Positions 26,263 to 35,984 of a stretch of 64,000 nt of DNA are shown here, in pieces. The notes under the pieces were generated by a model. That model was not told the origin of the DNA, made no database searches, and worked only from the letters and a program-made list of their open reading frames with translations. Position 1 is the first letter of the stretch. Every line of letters begins with the position of its first letter. Source of the DNA: an uncultured Flavobacteriaceae bacterium (GTDB lineage: Bacteria; Bacteroidota; Bacteroidia; Flavobacteriales; Flavobacteriaceae); NCBI GenBank assembly GCA_947501625.1, contig CANMWN010000004.1, forward strand, positions 248,001 through 312,000, written 5' to 3'. The position numbers and the translations under genes were made by a program.

Positions 26263-27486
26263 ATGAAATATTTTTTCCAAATCACTAGCGTAATTTTAAG
26301 TTTGTCTTTTATTATCTCTTGTAGCCCTGAACCAAAAAAAACCGAATTAAAAGTTGGTTCTTGGAGAGGTGAAATTACAGTTCAAAATCATCAACTCCCA
26401 TTTATTTTCGACATTAACAAGATTGACAATTCTTATAAAATTAAACTCCACGATGGCGATAATATTATTGACATTAATGATGTAACAGTTAAAAAAGATT
26501 CCATATTCTTTCCACTACACATTTTTGATGCTGACATAAAAGCAAAAATTGAAGAAAATACACTTTCAGGAACTTATACTAAAAATTATGCTGAAGATTA
26601 TGTACTTCCATTTAAAGCAATATTTGGAAAAAGTAAAAGACTAGATCAACTATCTAGCGCCAAAATAATGGATGGGAAATGGGCCATAGATTTGCATAGA
26701 AAAGATGGTACAATGAATAAAACTATTGGATTATTCAATACCGAAGACGGCGAGTTAAAAGGTACCATTCTAACTAAAACTGGTGATTATAGATTTCTTG
26801 AAGGTAAAGTTGACAATAGTCAATTTGAATTATATGCATTTGATGGTAATCACCTATTTGTACTTAAGGGTAAAGTAAAAAAAGACGAATTAAAAGGAGA
26901 GTTTTGGTCTGGAAAAACATTTTATCAGCCTTTTACAGGAAAAAAAGATGCAACTGCTGAATTACCAGATGCAAACAAATTAACTTACTTAAAAGAAGGT
27001 TATGATAAAATAGAATTTTCATTCCCAAACCTTGAAGGAGAAATCGTTAGTCTTGATGCTCCAAAATACAAAGACAAAGTTGTCATATTACAAGTTTTTG
27101 GCACTTGGTGTCCTAATTGTATGGATGAAACCATTTTTTATGCTGATTGGTACAGAAAAAATAAAGATAGAGGCGTTGAAATAATTGGTTTGGCTTATGA
27201 AAACAAAGATGATTTTGAGTATGCAAAAGCACGGGTTGACAAAATGAGAAGAACTTACGATGTAGGTTATGATTATTTAATTGCTGGAACTTCCAATAAA
27301 GGTGACGCTTCTAAAACTTTACCAATGTTAAATCATGTGATGTCTTTCCCTACGTCAATTATCATAGACAAAAAAGGAAAAGTTCGCAATATTCATACTG
27401 GTTTTTCTGGTCCTGCAACTGGAGATTACTATTTACACTACGTAGAAGAATTTAACAACTTAATGGATGAACTATTGGAAGAATAA
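26263..27486 (+). CDS. TlpA-like thioredoxin-fold lipoprotein
   Basis: A 407-residue envelope lipoprotein: a signal peptide ending in I-I-S-C with the lipidated cysteine at residue 20, an N-terminal beta-rich domain (about residues 30-230) and a C-terminal TlpA/AhpC-type thioredoxin domain with redox motif W-C-P-N-C in V-F-G-T-W-C-P-N-C-M-D-E-T. Such proteins reduce or isomerise disulfides in the periplasm, often for cytochrome c maturation. A TTG upstream is in frame, but it lies inside the -7 element, so the ATG is preferred. The N-terminal domain resembles the DUF4369-like accessory domains of Bacteroidota thioredoxin lipoproteins, without clear assignment. Confidence 0.85.
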   Translation: MKYFFQITSVILSLSFIISCSPEPKKTELKVGSWRGEITVQNHQLPFIFDINKIDNSYKIKLHDGDNIIDINDVTVKKDSIFFPLHIFDADIKAKIEENTLSGTYTKNYAEDYVLPFKAIFGKSKRLDQLSSAKIMDGKWAIDLHRKDGTMNKTIGLFNTEDGELKGTILTKTGDYRFLEGKVDNSQFELYAFDGNHLFVLKGKVKKDELKGEFWSGKTFYQPFTGKKDATAELPDANKLTYLKEGYDKIEFSFPNLEGEIVSLDAPKYKDKVVILQVFGTWCPNCMDETIFYADWYRKNKDRGVEIIGLAYENKDDFEYAKARVDKMRRTYDVGYDYLIAGTSNKGDASKTLPMLNHVMSFPTSIIIDKKGKVRNIHTGFSGPATGDYYLHYVEEFNNLMDELLEE

Positions 27487-27603
27487 TTTTAACAGATTCA
27501 AAAATATTTTTAACATTTATGCAATTTCGACAATAATTATCGTTAATGTACTATAGTTATTTTACAAGTTTACTGTAACTTTATACATTCAAAATTATTG
27601 GGG

Positions 27604-30600
27604 ATGACATTTAAAAAATATTTTTTAGTTTACTGTTTATCAGTAATCTGCACTGTTTCTTTCGCACAAAAAACAAACATTTACACACACGAACTTAAAG
27701 ACTACAACCATGCAATTGAATTGTATAAAGACAAGTCTTATTTAGCTTCTCAGCAATTATTTAATCAGATAAGAGCATCTTATGATGAAACCACTGAGTT
27801 ACGTGCCAACTGCGAATATTATATTGCCAATTGTGCAATTAGATTAAATCAAAGAGGCGCAGATGATATGATGTTGGAGTTTGTCAAAAGATACCCAACA
27901 AGTACCAAACGCAACAATGCTTTTATTGAAACAGCAGATTATTATTTTAAAGTTCGTAAATATGCCTATGCACTTAAATGGTATGGTAAAGCTAATGTAA
28001 ACAACTTATCAATAAGACAAAAAGAAGATTTTGACTTTAAGAATGGTTACGCCCTTTTTGCGACAAAAAATTATTCAAAAGCGAAAGAGTATTTTAAAAA
28101 ACTACTAGATTCTCAAAAATATGGAGCGCAAGCAAAGTATTACTACGGTTATATCGCATACTCCGATGATGATTTTGAAACTGCCAATGAGTATCTTGGT
28201 GAAGTTGTAACAGATGAGTCATACAAAAAGAATGTTTCTTATTACTTAGCAGATATAAACTTTAAAAGTGGAAAATTTGAAAAAGCTATCGAATTAGGAG
28301 AGCCATTATTGGTAAGTGCTAAAAGAGAAGAGCATTCTCAAATCTCAAAAATAGTTGGCGAGAGTTATTTCAATCTAAATAAGTATGCAGAAGCAATCCC
28401 GCATTTAAGAAATTACAAAGGAACACGAGGAAAATGGAATAATACCGATTATTACATGCTTGGTTATGCATACTATAAACAAGATGATTATGAAAATGCT
28501 ATTTCTTATTTCAATAAAATTATAAACGGAGATAATGAAGTAGCACAAAATGCTTACTATCATCTTGCAGAATGCTATTTAAAACTTGATAAAAAAACAG
28601 AAGCATTAAATGCTTTTAGAAATGCATCACAAATGGAGTTTAAACCTCAACTTCAAGAAGATGCCTATTTAAATTATGCTAAGTTGAGTTATGAAATAGG
28701 TAATCCTTATAAAAATGTTCCGGAAGTATTACAAGACTACCTAAAAAAATACCCAAAATCTAAACACAAAAAGGAAATTGAAGACCTTATCTTAAGTGCT
28801 TATTTAACTTCACAAGATTATGCTGGAGCTATTTCTTATCTAGAGAATAAAAAAGAAGTAGAAAACAATCCATTATATCAAAAAGCAGCGTTTTATAGAG
28901 GTGTTCAGGTGTTTGGTGATAATAATTACGATGAGGCAATCGTAAATTTTGACAAATCGATCTCTGTTCCAGTTGATGCAAAAGTAAAAGCACAAGCGCT
29001 TTATTGGAAAGGCGAATCAAATTTCAGACTGAATAATTTTAATGATGCCTTAAGTAATTTTAAAACTTTTGAAAGTGATGCCAATGCACGATATATTGAT
29101 GAATACAAAAACTTAAATTACAATTTAGCCTATACACATTTCAAGCAAAAAGAATACGAAAAAGCAAGTACTGAATTCAAGAAATATATCAGTCAAAGTC
29201 CAGAGGATGAACAAAAATTGAATGATAGTCATTTAAGACTTGCCGATACTTATTTTGTTACGAGCAACTATAGAAATGCTATAACATCTTATGACAAAAT
29301 TGTTGAGTTAAACACTCCAGATGCCGATTATGCGCAGTTCCAAAAAGCGGTGAGTTATGGATATATTCGTCTGGATCAGAAAAAAATAGACGAACTAACT
29401 ACATTCTTAAACAAGTTTCCAAGATCAAAATATCGTGATGATGCTTATTATGTTTTGGCAAACGAATATGTTGATGCAAATGAAACTGACAAAGCATTGG
29501 AAAATTATGACTATTTAATTGATCATTTTAAAAGAAGTCCTTTAGTTTCTAAAGCAATGCTTAAAAAAGGGGTGATTTACTACAATACCGACCGAAATGA
29601 AGAGGCATTGAATACTTATAAGAAAGTTGTAAGACAATTTCCTAATACTGCTGAAGCAAAACAAGCGGTAAGTAGTGCAAGACAAATTTATGTTGACTTA
29701 GGTAGAGTTGATGAATATGCTGATTGGGTTAAAGACATTGACTTTATTAATGTTACCGATGCTGAGTTGGATAATGATATGTACGAATCGGCAGAGAAAC
29801 AATATTTACAAGGCAATCATCCAAAAGCAATTACTGGATTTAGAAAATACCTTAAAGATTTCCCAAGAGGTTTACATGCCTTACATGCCAATTTCTATTT
29901 AGGACAATCTTTATATGCCGAAAAACAAATCGTTCAAACTATTCCACATTATAAATATGTAGTAGATCAAGAGCAAAGTGAATATACTGAACAAGCGCTT
30001 TCTAGATTAGCACAAGCATATCTTGAAAATGATGATTGGCAAAATGCAATTCCAATTTTAGAACGATTGGAAAATGAATCTAACGATGCTCAAAATAGCA
30101 TATTCGCTCAGTCAAACTTAATGAAAGGCTATTATAAAGACGAAAACTATACAAAAGCTGTTGAATATGCTGAAAAAGTATTAGGTCAATCTAGAGCCGA
30201 TAATCAAATGAAATCTGATGCGCAAATCATTATTGCACGTAGCGCAATTCAAACCAATGATGAAGCAAAAGCAAGAAGTGCTTATAAAAAAGTAGAAGCA
30301 ATTGCTACTGGAGAATTAAAAGCAGAAGCATTGTACTATAGTGCATATTTTGAACATAAAGATGGAAGTTATAGAGTATCCAATAAAATTGTTCAAAAAA
30401 TAGCTTCAGATTATGCTGCCTATAAATATTGGGGAGGAAAAGGATTGATTATAATGGCTAAAAACTACTATGAATTAAAAGATTCGTTCCAAGCCACTTA
30501 TATTTTGAAAAGTGTCATTAAGAATTTCTCTCAATATGATGATGTTGTTGAAGAAGCTCAGACCGAATTAAATAAAATCAAAACAGAAGAAGCAAAAACA

Positions 30601-30627
30601 AACTTTTCAGTAACACCTGGAAACTAA
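27604..30627 (+). CDS. Large exported tetratricopeptide-repeat protein
   Basis: A 1,007-residue protein with a cleavable signal peptide (ending near C-T-V-S-F-A-Q) followed almost entirely by TPR units; many repeats show the W/Y-G-A-Y-A pattern such as Y-Y-L-A-D-I-N-F-K-S-G-K-F-E-K-A-I and A-L-Y-W-K-G-E-S-N-F-R-L-N-N. It is predicted periplasmic or outer-membrane associated and probably acts as a protein scaffold. The beta-barrel gene follows after 40 bases with a small hairpin between, and this TPR/barrel pairing is common in flavobacteria. I use the ATG rather than the TTG two codons upstream. No catalytic motif is present. Confidence 0.85.
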   Translation: MTFKKYFLVYCLSVICTVSFAQKTNIYTHELKDYNHAIELYKDKSYLASQQLFNQIRASYDETTELRANCEYYIANCAIRLNQRGADDMMLEFVKRYPTSTKRNNAFIETADYYFKVRKYAYALKWYGKANVNNLSIRQKEDFDFKNGYALFATKNYSKAKEYFKKLLDSQKYGAQAKYYYGYIAYSDDDFETANEYLGEVVTDESYKKNVSYYLADINFKSGKFEKAIELGEPLLVSAKREEHSQISKIVGESYFNLNKYAEAIPHLRNYKGTRGKWNNTDYYMLGYAYYKQDDYENAISYFNKIINGDNEVAQNAYYHLAECYLKLDKKTEALNAFRNASQMEFKPQLQEDAYLNYAKLSYEIGNPYKNVPEVLQDYLKKYPKSKHKKEIEDLILSAYLTSQDYAGAISYLENKKEVENNPLYQKAAFYRGVQVFGDNNYDEAIVNFDKSISVPVDAKVKAQALYWKGESNFRLNNFNDALSNFKTFESDANARYIDEYKNLNYNLAYTHFKQKEYEKASTEFKKYISQSPEDEQKLNDSHLRLADTYFVTSNYRNAITSYDKIVELNTPDADYAQFQKAVSYGYIRLDQKKIDELTTFLNKFPRSKYRDDAYYVLANEYVDANETDKALENYDYLIDHFKRSPLVSKAMLKKGVIYYNTDRNEEALNTYKKVVRQFPNTAEAKQAVSSARQIYVDLGRVDEYADWVKDIDFINVTDAELDNDMYESAEKQYLQGNHPKAITGFRKYLKDFPRGLHALHANFYLGQSLYAEKQIVQTIPHYKYVVDQEQSEYTEQALSRLAQAYLENDDWQNAIPILERLENESNDAQNSIFAQSNLMKGYYKDENYTKAVEYAEKVLGQSRADNQMKSDAQIIIARSAIQTNDEAKARSAYKKVEAIATGELKAEALYYSAYFEHKDGSYRVSNKIVQKIASDYAAYKYWGGKGLIIMAKNYYELKDSFQATYILKSVIKNFSQYDDVVEEAQTELNKIKTEEAKTNFSVTPGN

Positions 30628-30633
30628 AAGATA

Positions 30634-30650
30634 AAGTCACACAGTGACTT
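30634..30650 (+). other. Short intergenic hairpin between TPR and barrel genes
   Basis: AAGTCAC-ACA-GTGACTT forms a perfect seven-base stem. It lacks a T run on the plus strand, so it is more likely an RNA-stability or processing hairpin within a shared transcript than a terminator. Confidence 0.4.
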
Positions 30651-30667
30651 AAAATAATATTAAACGT

Positions 30668-32389
30668 ATGAAAAACCTAATTTCAATACTCACCTTAGTT
30701 TTATTTACTTCTGCCCTATTTTCGCAAGAAGAAAGTGCTAAGGACACTTTAAATACTGGAGAAATAAATGTAGTGAAACCTTATACTCCTAAAATTTCTG
30801 ATGCTTTTAAAATCAAAGAAAATCCTTCGTTGGATAATCAGAAAATTCCTAAAGACAGTGTTTCTTATACTATCAACTCTGTACCTGTAGCATCAACTTT
30901 TACACCTGCAAAAGGAAAAGCGCAAGGAATTGCAAAAGAGAAAATGGACAGAATTTATGAAAATTACATTTCTGCTGGTTTTGGAAATAATACAACACCT
31001 TATCTAGAAGCACATTTACATTCTAGCAGTACAAGAAATAATGATTTTGGAGCATTTATTAGGCACTTGTCGTCAAAAGCAAATGTAAAAGATGCGCTGC
31101 TTGATAATAATTTTTCTGACACTTCTATTGACTTTTATTACAAGCAATTTGATAGAGATTACAATTGGGAAATTAATGCTGGATTAAAGCATCAAATATA
31201 TAATTGGTATGGCTTACCTAAAAGTGTAACTCATAGCGAATCGTTTATCAATAGTATTGATCCAAAACAGAAATACTTTAATATTTTTGCTGGTGGTAAA
31301 TTGAACTTTGAAGATGGAATTTTTAAAGGCGGAAAGGTTGAACTAAATCAAATTTCTGATAATTATAACAGTAATGAAATTCATTTACTGGTACAACCAA
31401 AAGTTGAATTACCTATTTCTTCAGAATTGATAAACACAACTGCTACTATTGAGTTTTTGAGTGGAAAATTCAATCAAAACTATATAGACATTAACAACAT
31501 CAATCACAACTTTTTAAAGTTAGGCATAAGTCCAAACTTTAAAGTTTTACGAGACGACCTTACAGTAAATTTAGGTGCTAATATTTACTATAATTTTGAT
31601 TTCGAAAACAGTGTAAATAAGTTTTTTGCCTATCCAAATGTAACTGCTTCATATAAAGTTTCTGATGAAACGTTGATTGCTTATGCCGGAGTTACAGGAG
31701 ATTTAAAAATGAATAGTTTCAGAGAGTTTGCAGAAGAAAATCCGTTTATCTCTCCAACCTTGATGGTTCAACAAACCGACAATCAATACAATGGCTTTGT
31801 AGGTGCGAAAGGCCAATTCTCTTCGGATGTTAGTTATAACTTCAAAGCAAACTTCAGTAACGAAAAGAATAAACCACTATTTGTCAACAACAATTCAAAA
31901 ACTGATGGTAATACTGCTGTTACCAATGGCTATGAAGCAGGAAACTCATTTAATGTAATTTATGACAATGTAAAAGCCTTAACTATTACAGGTGAATTAA
32001 ATATTGACGTATCTAAAGATTTTAAATTTGGTGGTACTGTAGAGTTTAATAATTATTCTACAACTACTCAAGACGAGGCTTGGAACTTACCGACAGTTCA
32101 ATCTGCTTTATATGCCGATTATCATAACAATAGTTGGTTTGCTGGCGCTAACCTTTATTTTGTTGGAAAACGCTATGATTTTGTAACGCCATTTGCTGGA
32201 ATAGGTGAAAAAGTGGAGTTAGATTCTTATGTAGATTTAAACCTAAATGGTGGTTATGTTTTTACTGATAGGTTGACAGCATTTGCTAAGGCAAACAATG
32301 TATTAAGCACCAACTATGAGCGTTTTAGAAACTTTGATGCACAAGGAATACAAGTATTATTAGGAATTACCTATAAGTTTGATTTTTAA
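30668..32389 (+). CDS. TonB-dependent-receptor-like outer-membrane beta-barrel protein
   Basis: A 573-residue protein with a signal peptide ending in A-L-F-S-Q, an N-terminal segment with G-E-I-N-V-V-K-P-Y-T-P-K-I-S-D, and a long series of alternating amphipathic strands with aromatic ends, finishing in L-G-I-T-Y-K-F-D-F, a typical outer-membrane C-terminal strand ending in Phe. It lacks a clear plug domain and is short for a TonB receptor (usually 700 or more), so it is better called TonB-receptor-like. It is probably co-expressed with the TPR protein, which may bind its periplasmic side. Substrate unknown. Confidence 0.8.
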   Translation: MKNLISILTLVLFTSALFSQEESAKDTLNTGEINVVKPYTPKISDAFKIKENPSLDNQKIPKDSVSYTINSVPVASTFTPAKGKAQGIAKEKMDRIYENYISAGFGNNTTPYLEAHLHSSSTRNNDFGAFIRHLSSKANVKDALLDNNFSDTSIDFYYKQFDRDYNWEINAGLKHQIYNWYGLPKSVTHSESFINSIDPKQKYFNIFAGGKLNFEDGIFKGGKVELNQISDNYNSNEIHLLVQPKVELPISSELINTTATIEFLSGKFNQNYIDINNINHNFLKLGISPNFKVLRDDLTVNLGANIYYNFDFENSVNKFFAYPNVTASYKVSDETLIAYAGVTGDLKMNSFREFAEENPFISPTLMVQQTDNQYNGFVGAKGQFSSDVSYNFKANFSNEKNKPLFVNNNSKTDGNTAVTNGYEAGNSFNVIYDNVKALTITGELNIDVSKDFKFGGTVEFNNYSTTTQDEAWNLPTVQSALYADYHNNSWFAGANLYFVGKRYDFVTPFAGIGEKVELDSYVDLNLNGGYVFTDRLTAFAKANNVLSTNYERFRNFDAQGIQVLLGITYKFDF

Positions 32390-33084
32390 TTTATTTGAAG
32401 TGTACTTAATCCATAGTAATCATATTCTCCTTTTTTTAAGTTTTTGAAAAAGTTTTTTGACAGCTGCTTAAGGTTAATTTTGTCATTAATGATTTTTAGT
32501 AATTTTATTACGTGTATTCTTAAGGTAGGTGTTTCAGCTTTAATCTTTTCAAGTGGACTTAAACATTCGAAGGAATATACTTTTGACACTTTCCCAATCT
32601 TAATTTTAAAATAAGAATCATCTCCGTCCAAACACGCACCGCTATAATTACTTTCCATACAATTAAAAAATTCCTTTTGATTAATCCGTTTAAGCCTAAG
32701 TTCTTTCCAACAATCAACTTTTTTTAGAGTATCCATTCCAGCATTAAATAGATTTACCATTAACTCTTTAACAAGTTCTTTTTTGAGTCTAGTCGTTTTA
32801 AAAACTTTCTTTCTGAAAACACCATGTTTATATGCATAATCAACAACCTTACCTCTATAGCTATTACTTTTTGTTTTCGTTAACTTTATTTTTTGAAAAC
32901 CATCTAAGTCTATCTCGTATAATCTTCTTACATTATCTTTTTCAATATTTTTGGCAAAGGAAAAATCAACAAAACCATCAAAAGTCGCTTCAGAATCCCT
33001 TAATTGATTATCTTTAATTACTTCTTGCGAAAATAAAGGAAGGATTTGTAAAATTAACAAACTTACAAATAGTAACTTTTTCAT
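32386..33084 (-). CDS. Exported protein of unknown function
   Basis: A 232-residue protein with a signal peptide (hydrophobic residues 4-17 ending L-P-L-F-S-Q) and a lysine- and aspartate-rich mature part containing four to six cysteines, e.g. K-V-D-C-W-K-E and F-N-C-M-E-S. I do not recognise the family. Its stop overlaps the stop of the convergent beta-barrel gene by four bases, and nothing else is in its transcription unit. It is probably periplasmic or surface-exposed with disulfide bonds. Confidence 0.6.
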   Translation of the reverse strand: MKKLLFVSLLILQILPLFSQEVIKDNQLRDSEATFDGFVDFSFAKNIEKDNVRRLYEIDLDGFQKIKLTKTKSNSYRGKVVDYAYKHGVFRKKVFKTTRLKKELVKELMVNLFNAGMDTLKKVDCWKELRLKRINQKEFFNCMESNYSGACLDGDDSYFKIKIGKVSKVYSFECLSPLEKIKAETPTLRIHVIKLLKIINDKINLKQLSKNFFKNLKKGEYDYYGLSTLQIN

Positions 33085-33211
33085 ATAATTATTTAAACAG
33101 CATTTTTATTTTATAAATTTAATAAAACTAATATCAATATTTGTATTGATGTTAAAATATTTCTTAAAGTATATTTTTTCCGTAGTTTTATACCTTTAAA
33201 ACTACTTCTCA

Positions 33212-34636
33212 ATGAAACAATTTTTTCTAGCAGTTTTCACTGCACTCTTATTAATTTCTTGTAATAACACAACAACAAGTAAAACAGTTGTAAACGATAC
33301 TGTAAATAAAACAGATTCTATTGCTATCAAAAAGTTTTTTGATGCTGCTTTAACTGATGGTATTGCTTACGAATGGTTACGTGACTTAACTCAAAATATT
33401 GGTGGTCGTTTATCTGGATCTCCAGAAGCACAAATGGCAGTTGAATGGTCTGAAAAATTAATGAAGCAAGAACTATTAGACAAAGTTTGGTTACAGCCTG
33501 TTATGGTACCTCATTGGGTGAGAGGTGAAAAAGAAGTAGCAAACTATACTGTAAAAGGAGAAAAAATAAATGTTCCTATTTGTGCGCTTGGAGGTTCAAT
33601 TGCAACTCCTAAAAGTGGTGTGTCTGCCGAAGTTATTGAAGTAAATAGCATCAAAGAAGCGGAAGCATTGGGAGAAAAAATGCGTGGTAAAATTGTTTTT
33701 TACAATCGTGCATTTGATCCAACATTAATCAATACCTTCAAAGCTTATGGAGGATGTGTAGGACAGAGATATAGTGGTGCAAAAATTCCTGGAAAATATG
33801 GTGCAGTTGCAACAATTGTACGTTCTATGGGTTCAAGCCAAGATGATTATCCGCATACAGGAGTCATGAGTTACGGAGATATTCCTTCTAATGAATATAT
33901 TCCAACGGCTGCTATTAGTACCAATGCCGCAACTTTATTGAGCAAGCATTTAAAAGAAAATCCGAATTTAAAATTTTATTTCAAACAAAGTTGTGAAACC
34001 TTACCTGACGCTCCATCTTTCAACGTAATTGGAGAAATTACTGGAAGTGTATATCCTGACAAATATATCACTGTTGGTGGTCATTTAGATTCATGGGATT
34101 TAGGTGAAGGTGCACATGATGACGGAACAGGAGTTGTACAATCATTAGAAGTATTGAGTTTGTTAAAAAGAACTGGTATCAAACCAAAACATACTATTAG
34201 AGTAGTTTTCTTTATGAACGAAGAAAATGGAACTCGTGGTGCAAAAAAATATGCTGAAGAAGTTAAATTGAAAAATGAAATTCATGTTGCTGCTTTAGAG
34301 TCAGATGCTGGAGGTCATACGCCAAGAGGTTTTTCCTATAATGGTAATGATGAAAATGAAGCCTTATTTATGAGTTGGAAATCACTCTTAGAACCTTATG
34401 GATTAACTGATTGGTCAAAAGGTGGTGCTGGAGCAGATATCACTCCTCTTAAAAACGAAACAATTACTTTATCTGGCTATAGACCAGATTCTCAACGCTA
34501 TTTTGATTATCATCACACAGAAATTGACACTTTTGACAAAGTAAACCTTCGCGAACTAGAACTTGGAAGTGCTGCAATGACATCTTTGGTTTATTTAATG
34601 GACAAGTATTTGGATGTTGAGCCAGTGAAAAAATAA
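33212..34636 (+). CDS. M28-family zinc metallopeptidase lipoprotein
   Basis: A 474-residue lipoprotein (lipobox L-I-S-C, cysteine 17) with an M28 aminopeptidase/carboxypeptidase fold. The zinc ligands are visible: H291 and D303 in G-G-H-L-D-S-W-D and A-H-D-D-G-T-G, E337/E338 in M-N-E-E-N-G-T-R-G-A, D365 in E-S-D-A-G-G, and H434/H435 in Y-H-H-T-E-I-D-T. A protease-associated domain lies between residues about 130 and 250. It would trim peptides in the envelope. The family contains glutamate carboxypeptidase-like and aminopeptidase members that I cannot tell apart. The cupin gene follows after 6 bases. Confidence 0.9.
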   Translation: MKQFFLAVFTALLLISCNNTTTSKTVVNDTVNKTDSIAIKKFFDAALTDGIAYEWLRDLTQNIGGRLSGSPEAQMAVEWSEKLMKQELLDKVWLQPVMVPHWVRGEKEVANYTVKGEKINVPICALGGSIATPKSGVSAEVIEVNSIKEAEALGEKMRGKIVFYNRAFDPTLINTFKAYGGCVGQRYSGAKIPGKYGAVATIVRSMGSSQDDYPHTGVMSYGDIPSNEYIPTAAISTNAATLLSKHLKENPNLKFYFKQSCETLPDAPSFNVIGEITGSVYPDKYITVGGHLDSWDLGEGAHDDGTGVVQSLEVLSLLKRTGIKPKHTIRVVFFMNEENGTRGAKKYAEEVKLKNEIHVAALESDAGGHTPRGFSYNGNDENEALFMSWKSLLEPYGLTDWSKGGAGADITPLKNETITLSGYRPDSQRYFDYHHTEIDTFDKVNLRELELGSAAMTSLVYLMDKYLDVEPVKK

Positions 34637-34642
34637 GAATTA

Positions 34643-35017
34643 ATGGAAAATAGGTTAGTTCGTCTAGAAGAATCTTTTTCTTCTGTCAAAGAATATTCTT
34701 CTCCTAAAATTATTGGCGAAGTAAACAATGAGTTTGTCAAAATTGCAAAAATAAAAGGAGAAGATATTCCATGGCACAATCATGAAAATGAAGATGAATT
34801 ATTTTTAATTCTTGAAGGCTCTTTATTGATGGAAATTGAAAATCAACCGAGTTTTTTGATGCAAACTGGAGATTTGTATATTGTTAAAAAAGGAGTTAAT
34901 CATCGTGTATCTTCTGAAAACGAATGCAAAATCATGTTGATTGAAAGTAAGACAACCAAACATACAGGAAAAGTAGTATCAAAAGTTACTCGAACTATAG
35001 AAGAACAGTCTTATTAA
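34643..35017 (+). CDS. Cupin-domain protein
   Basis: A 124-residue single cupin domain. The metal-binding motif is W-H-N-H-E-N-E-D-E-L-F-L-I-L-E-G (residues about 46-61), with the second motif near G-D-L-Y-I-V-K-K-G-V-N-H-R. Two His and one Glu of motif 1 and the His of motif 2 are intact, so it can bind a divalent metal. Such small cupins can be isomerases, dioxygenases or binding proteins; the reaction cannot be read from sequence. It lies directly after the M28 gene and 3 bases before the UDG-like gene. Confidence 0.82.
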   Translation: MENRLVRLEESFSSVKEYSSPKIIGEVNNEFVKIAKIKGEDIPWHNHENEDELFLILEGSLLMEIENQPSFLMQTGDLYIVKKGVNHRVSSENECKIMLIESKTTKHTGKVVSKVTRTIEEQSY

Positions 35018-35020
35018 TCG

Positions 35021-35674
35021 TTGTTCATTCATAAGCATCCATACAAACCATTTATTAAAGAAAATACTGAAAAGTTAATTGTTGGTACTTTACCTCCTCC
35101 TCGATTTACTACTGGAGAATTGATAAAGCTAGATGTTGATTTTTGTTATGGTAGTTATTACAATTCCCTTTGGTTGTATATAGATAAAATTCATGATTTA
35201 AGTTTAGATTTTGAGAATACTCACAAAGCAGTTGAGCAACGAAAAAACTTTTTAATCAAACACAAAATTGGAGTTTGTGATATTGTAGATTCTTGTGAAA
35301 GAGATAAAATTGACGCATCCGATCTTGGAATGCTGAACATTCAATTACGAGATTTGATTGGCTACTTAAAAAAATATCCAAATGTACACACATTACTTTT
35401 TACTGGCGGAAATTCTAAAAACGGTCCAGAATATTTTTTTAGAAAACTTTTAAAAAATTACCAATTAAAATTAGAACTGATTGATGATACTATACCAAGA
35501 ATTCATCAAGTAAAATTAAATGACAGAGTGATAAAAACAGTATCTCTAACTTCTCCTTCAGGCTCGGCAAATAGAGCTATAGGAAGCATGGAATTATACA
35601 AAAAAATGAAAAGCAAAAACCCAAAGTTCACAACTTTTGATTTTAGAGTATTGCAATATCAAAATTGGTTTTAA
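35021..35674 (+). CDS. Uracil-DNA-glycosylase-superfamily protein
   Basis: A 217-residue protein with UDG-fold features: an N-terminal I-V-G-T-L-P-P-P-R-F motif in place of the usual G-x-x-P-G/P water-activating loop, Y-Y-N-S-L-W with an aromatic base-stacking position, the I-G-V-C-D-I-V-D strand and a C-terminal L-T-S-P-S-G-S-A-N-R-A loop that would insert into the minor groove. Members remove uracil or hypoxanthine, but some are inactive relatives. The start is TTG; the next Met is residue 108, so no ATG alternative keeps the N-terminal motif. It is probably translated with the cupin gene. Confidence 0.7.
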   Translation: MFIHKHPYKPFIKENTEKLIVGTLPPPRFTTGELIKLDVDFCYGSYYNSLWLYIDKIHDLSLDFENTHKAVEQRKNFLIKHKIGVCDIVDSCERDKIDASDLGMLNIQLRDLIGYLKKYPNVHTLLFTGGNSKNGPEYFFRKLLKNYQLKLELIDDTIPRIHQVKLNDRVIKTVSLTSPSGSANRAIGSMELYKKMKSKNPKFTTFDFRVLQYQNWF

Positions 35675-35675
35675 C

Positions 35676-35984
35676 ATGACTTGGAAATTTATAATTCACT
35701 ATGGCTTACACTTTATTTTTCCAGCACTTATTGCTTTTTTATTCTTTAAAAAACAACGGTTGAAAGTAACTATGATTTTTATTACAACAATGTTAGTTGA
35801 TATAGATCACTTATTGGCTTCTCCAATTTTTGACTCAAATAGGTGCAGCATTAATTTTCATCCGCTTCACTCCTACATTGCCATTGGAATCTATGCTATA
35901 GGAACTTTTTTCAAACCAACTCGAATTATCGCTATTGGATTGTTATTACATATGATTGCCGATGCTTTGGATTGTTTAATGTAA
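35676..35984 (+). CDS. DUF6122 family small membrane protein
   Basis: A 102-residue protein with three to four hydrophobic helices and the conserved H-Y-G-L-H-F-I-F-P, T-M-L-V-D-I-D-H-L-L-A-S-P-I-F-D, R-C-S-I-N-F-H-P-L-H and L-L-L-H-M-I-A-D-A-L-D-C motifs of DUF6122. The many conserved His and Asp residues suggest metal binding in the membrane, as in DUF457-type metal-dependent hydrolases, but activity is unproven. I start at the ATG just after the UDG-like stop; a longer frame overlapping that gene is not needed. Its stop overlaps the end of trpA on the other strand by 9 bases. Confidence 0.75.
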   Translation: MTWKFIIHYGLHFIFPALIAFLFFKKQRLKVTMIFITTMLVDIDHLLASPIFDSNRCSINFHPLHSYIAIGIYAIGTFFKPTRIIAIGLLLHMIADALDCLM

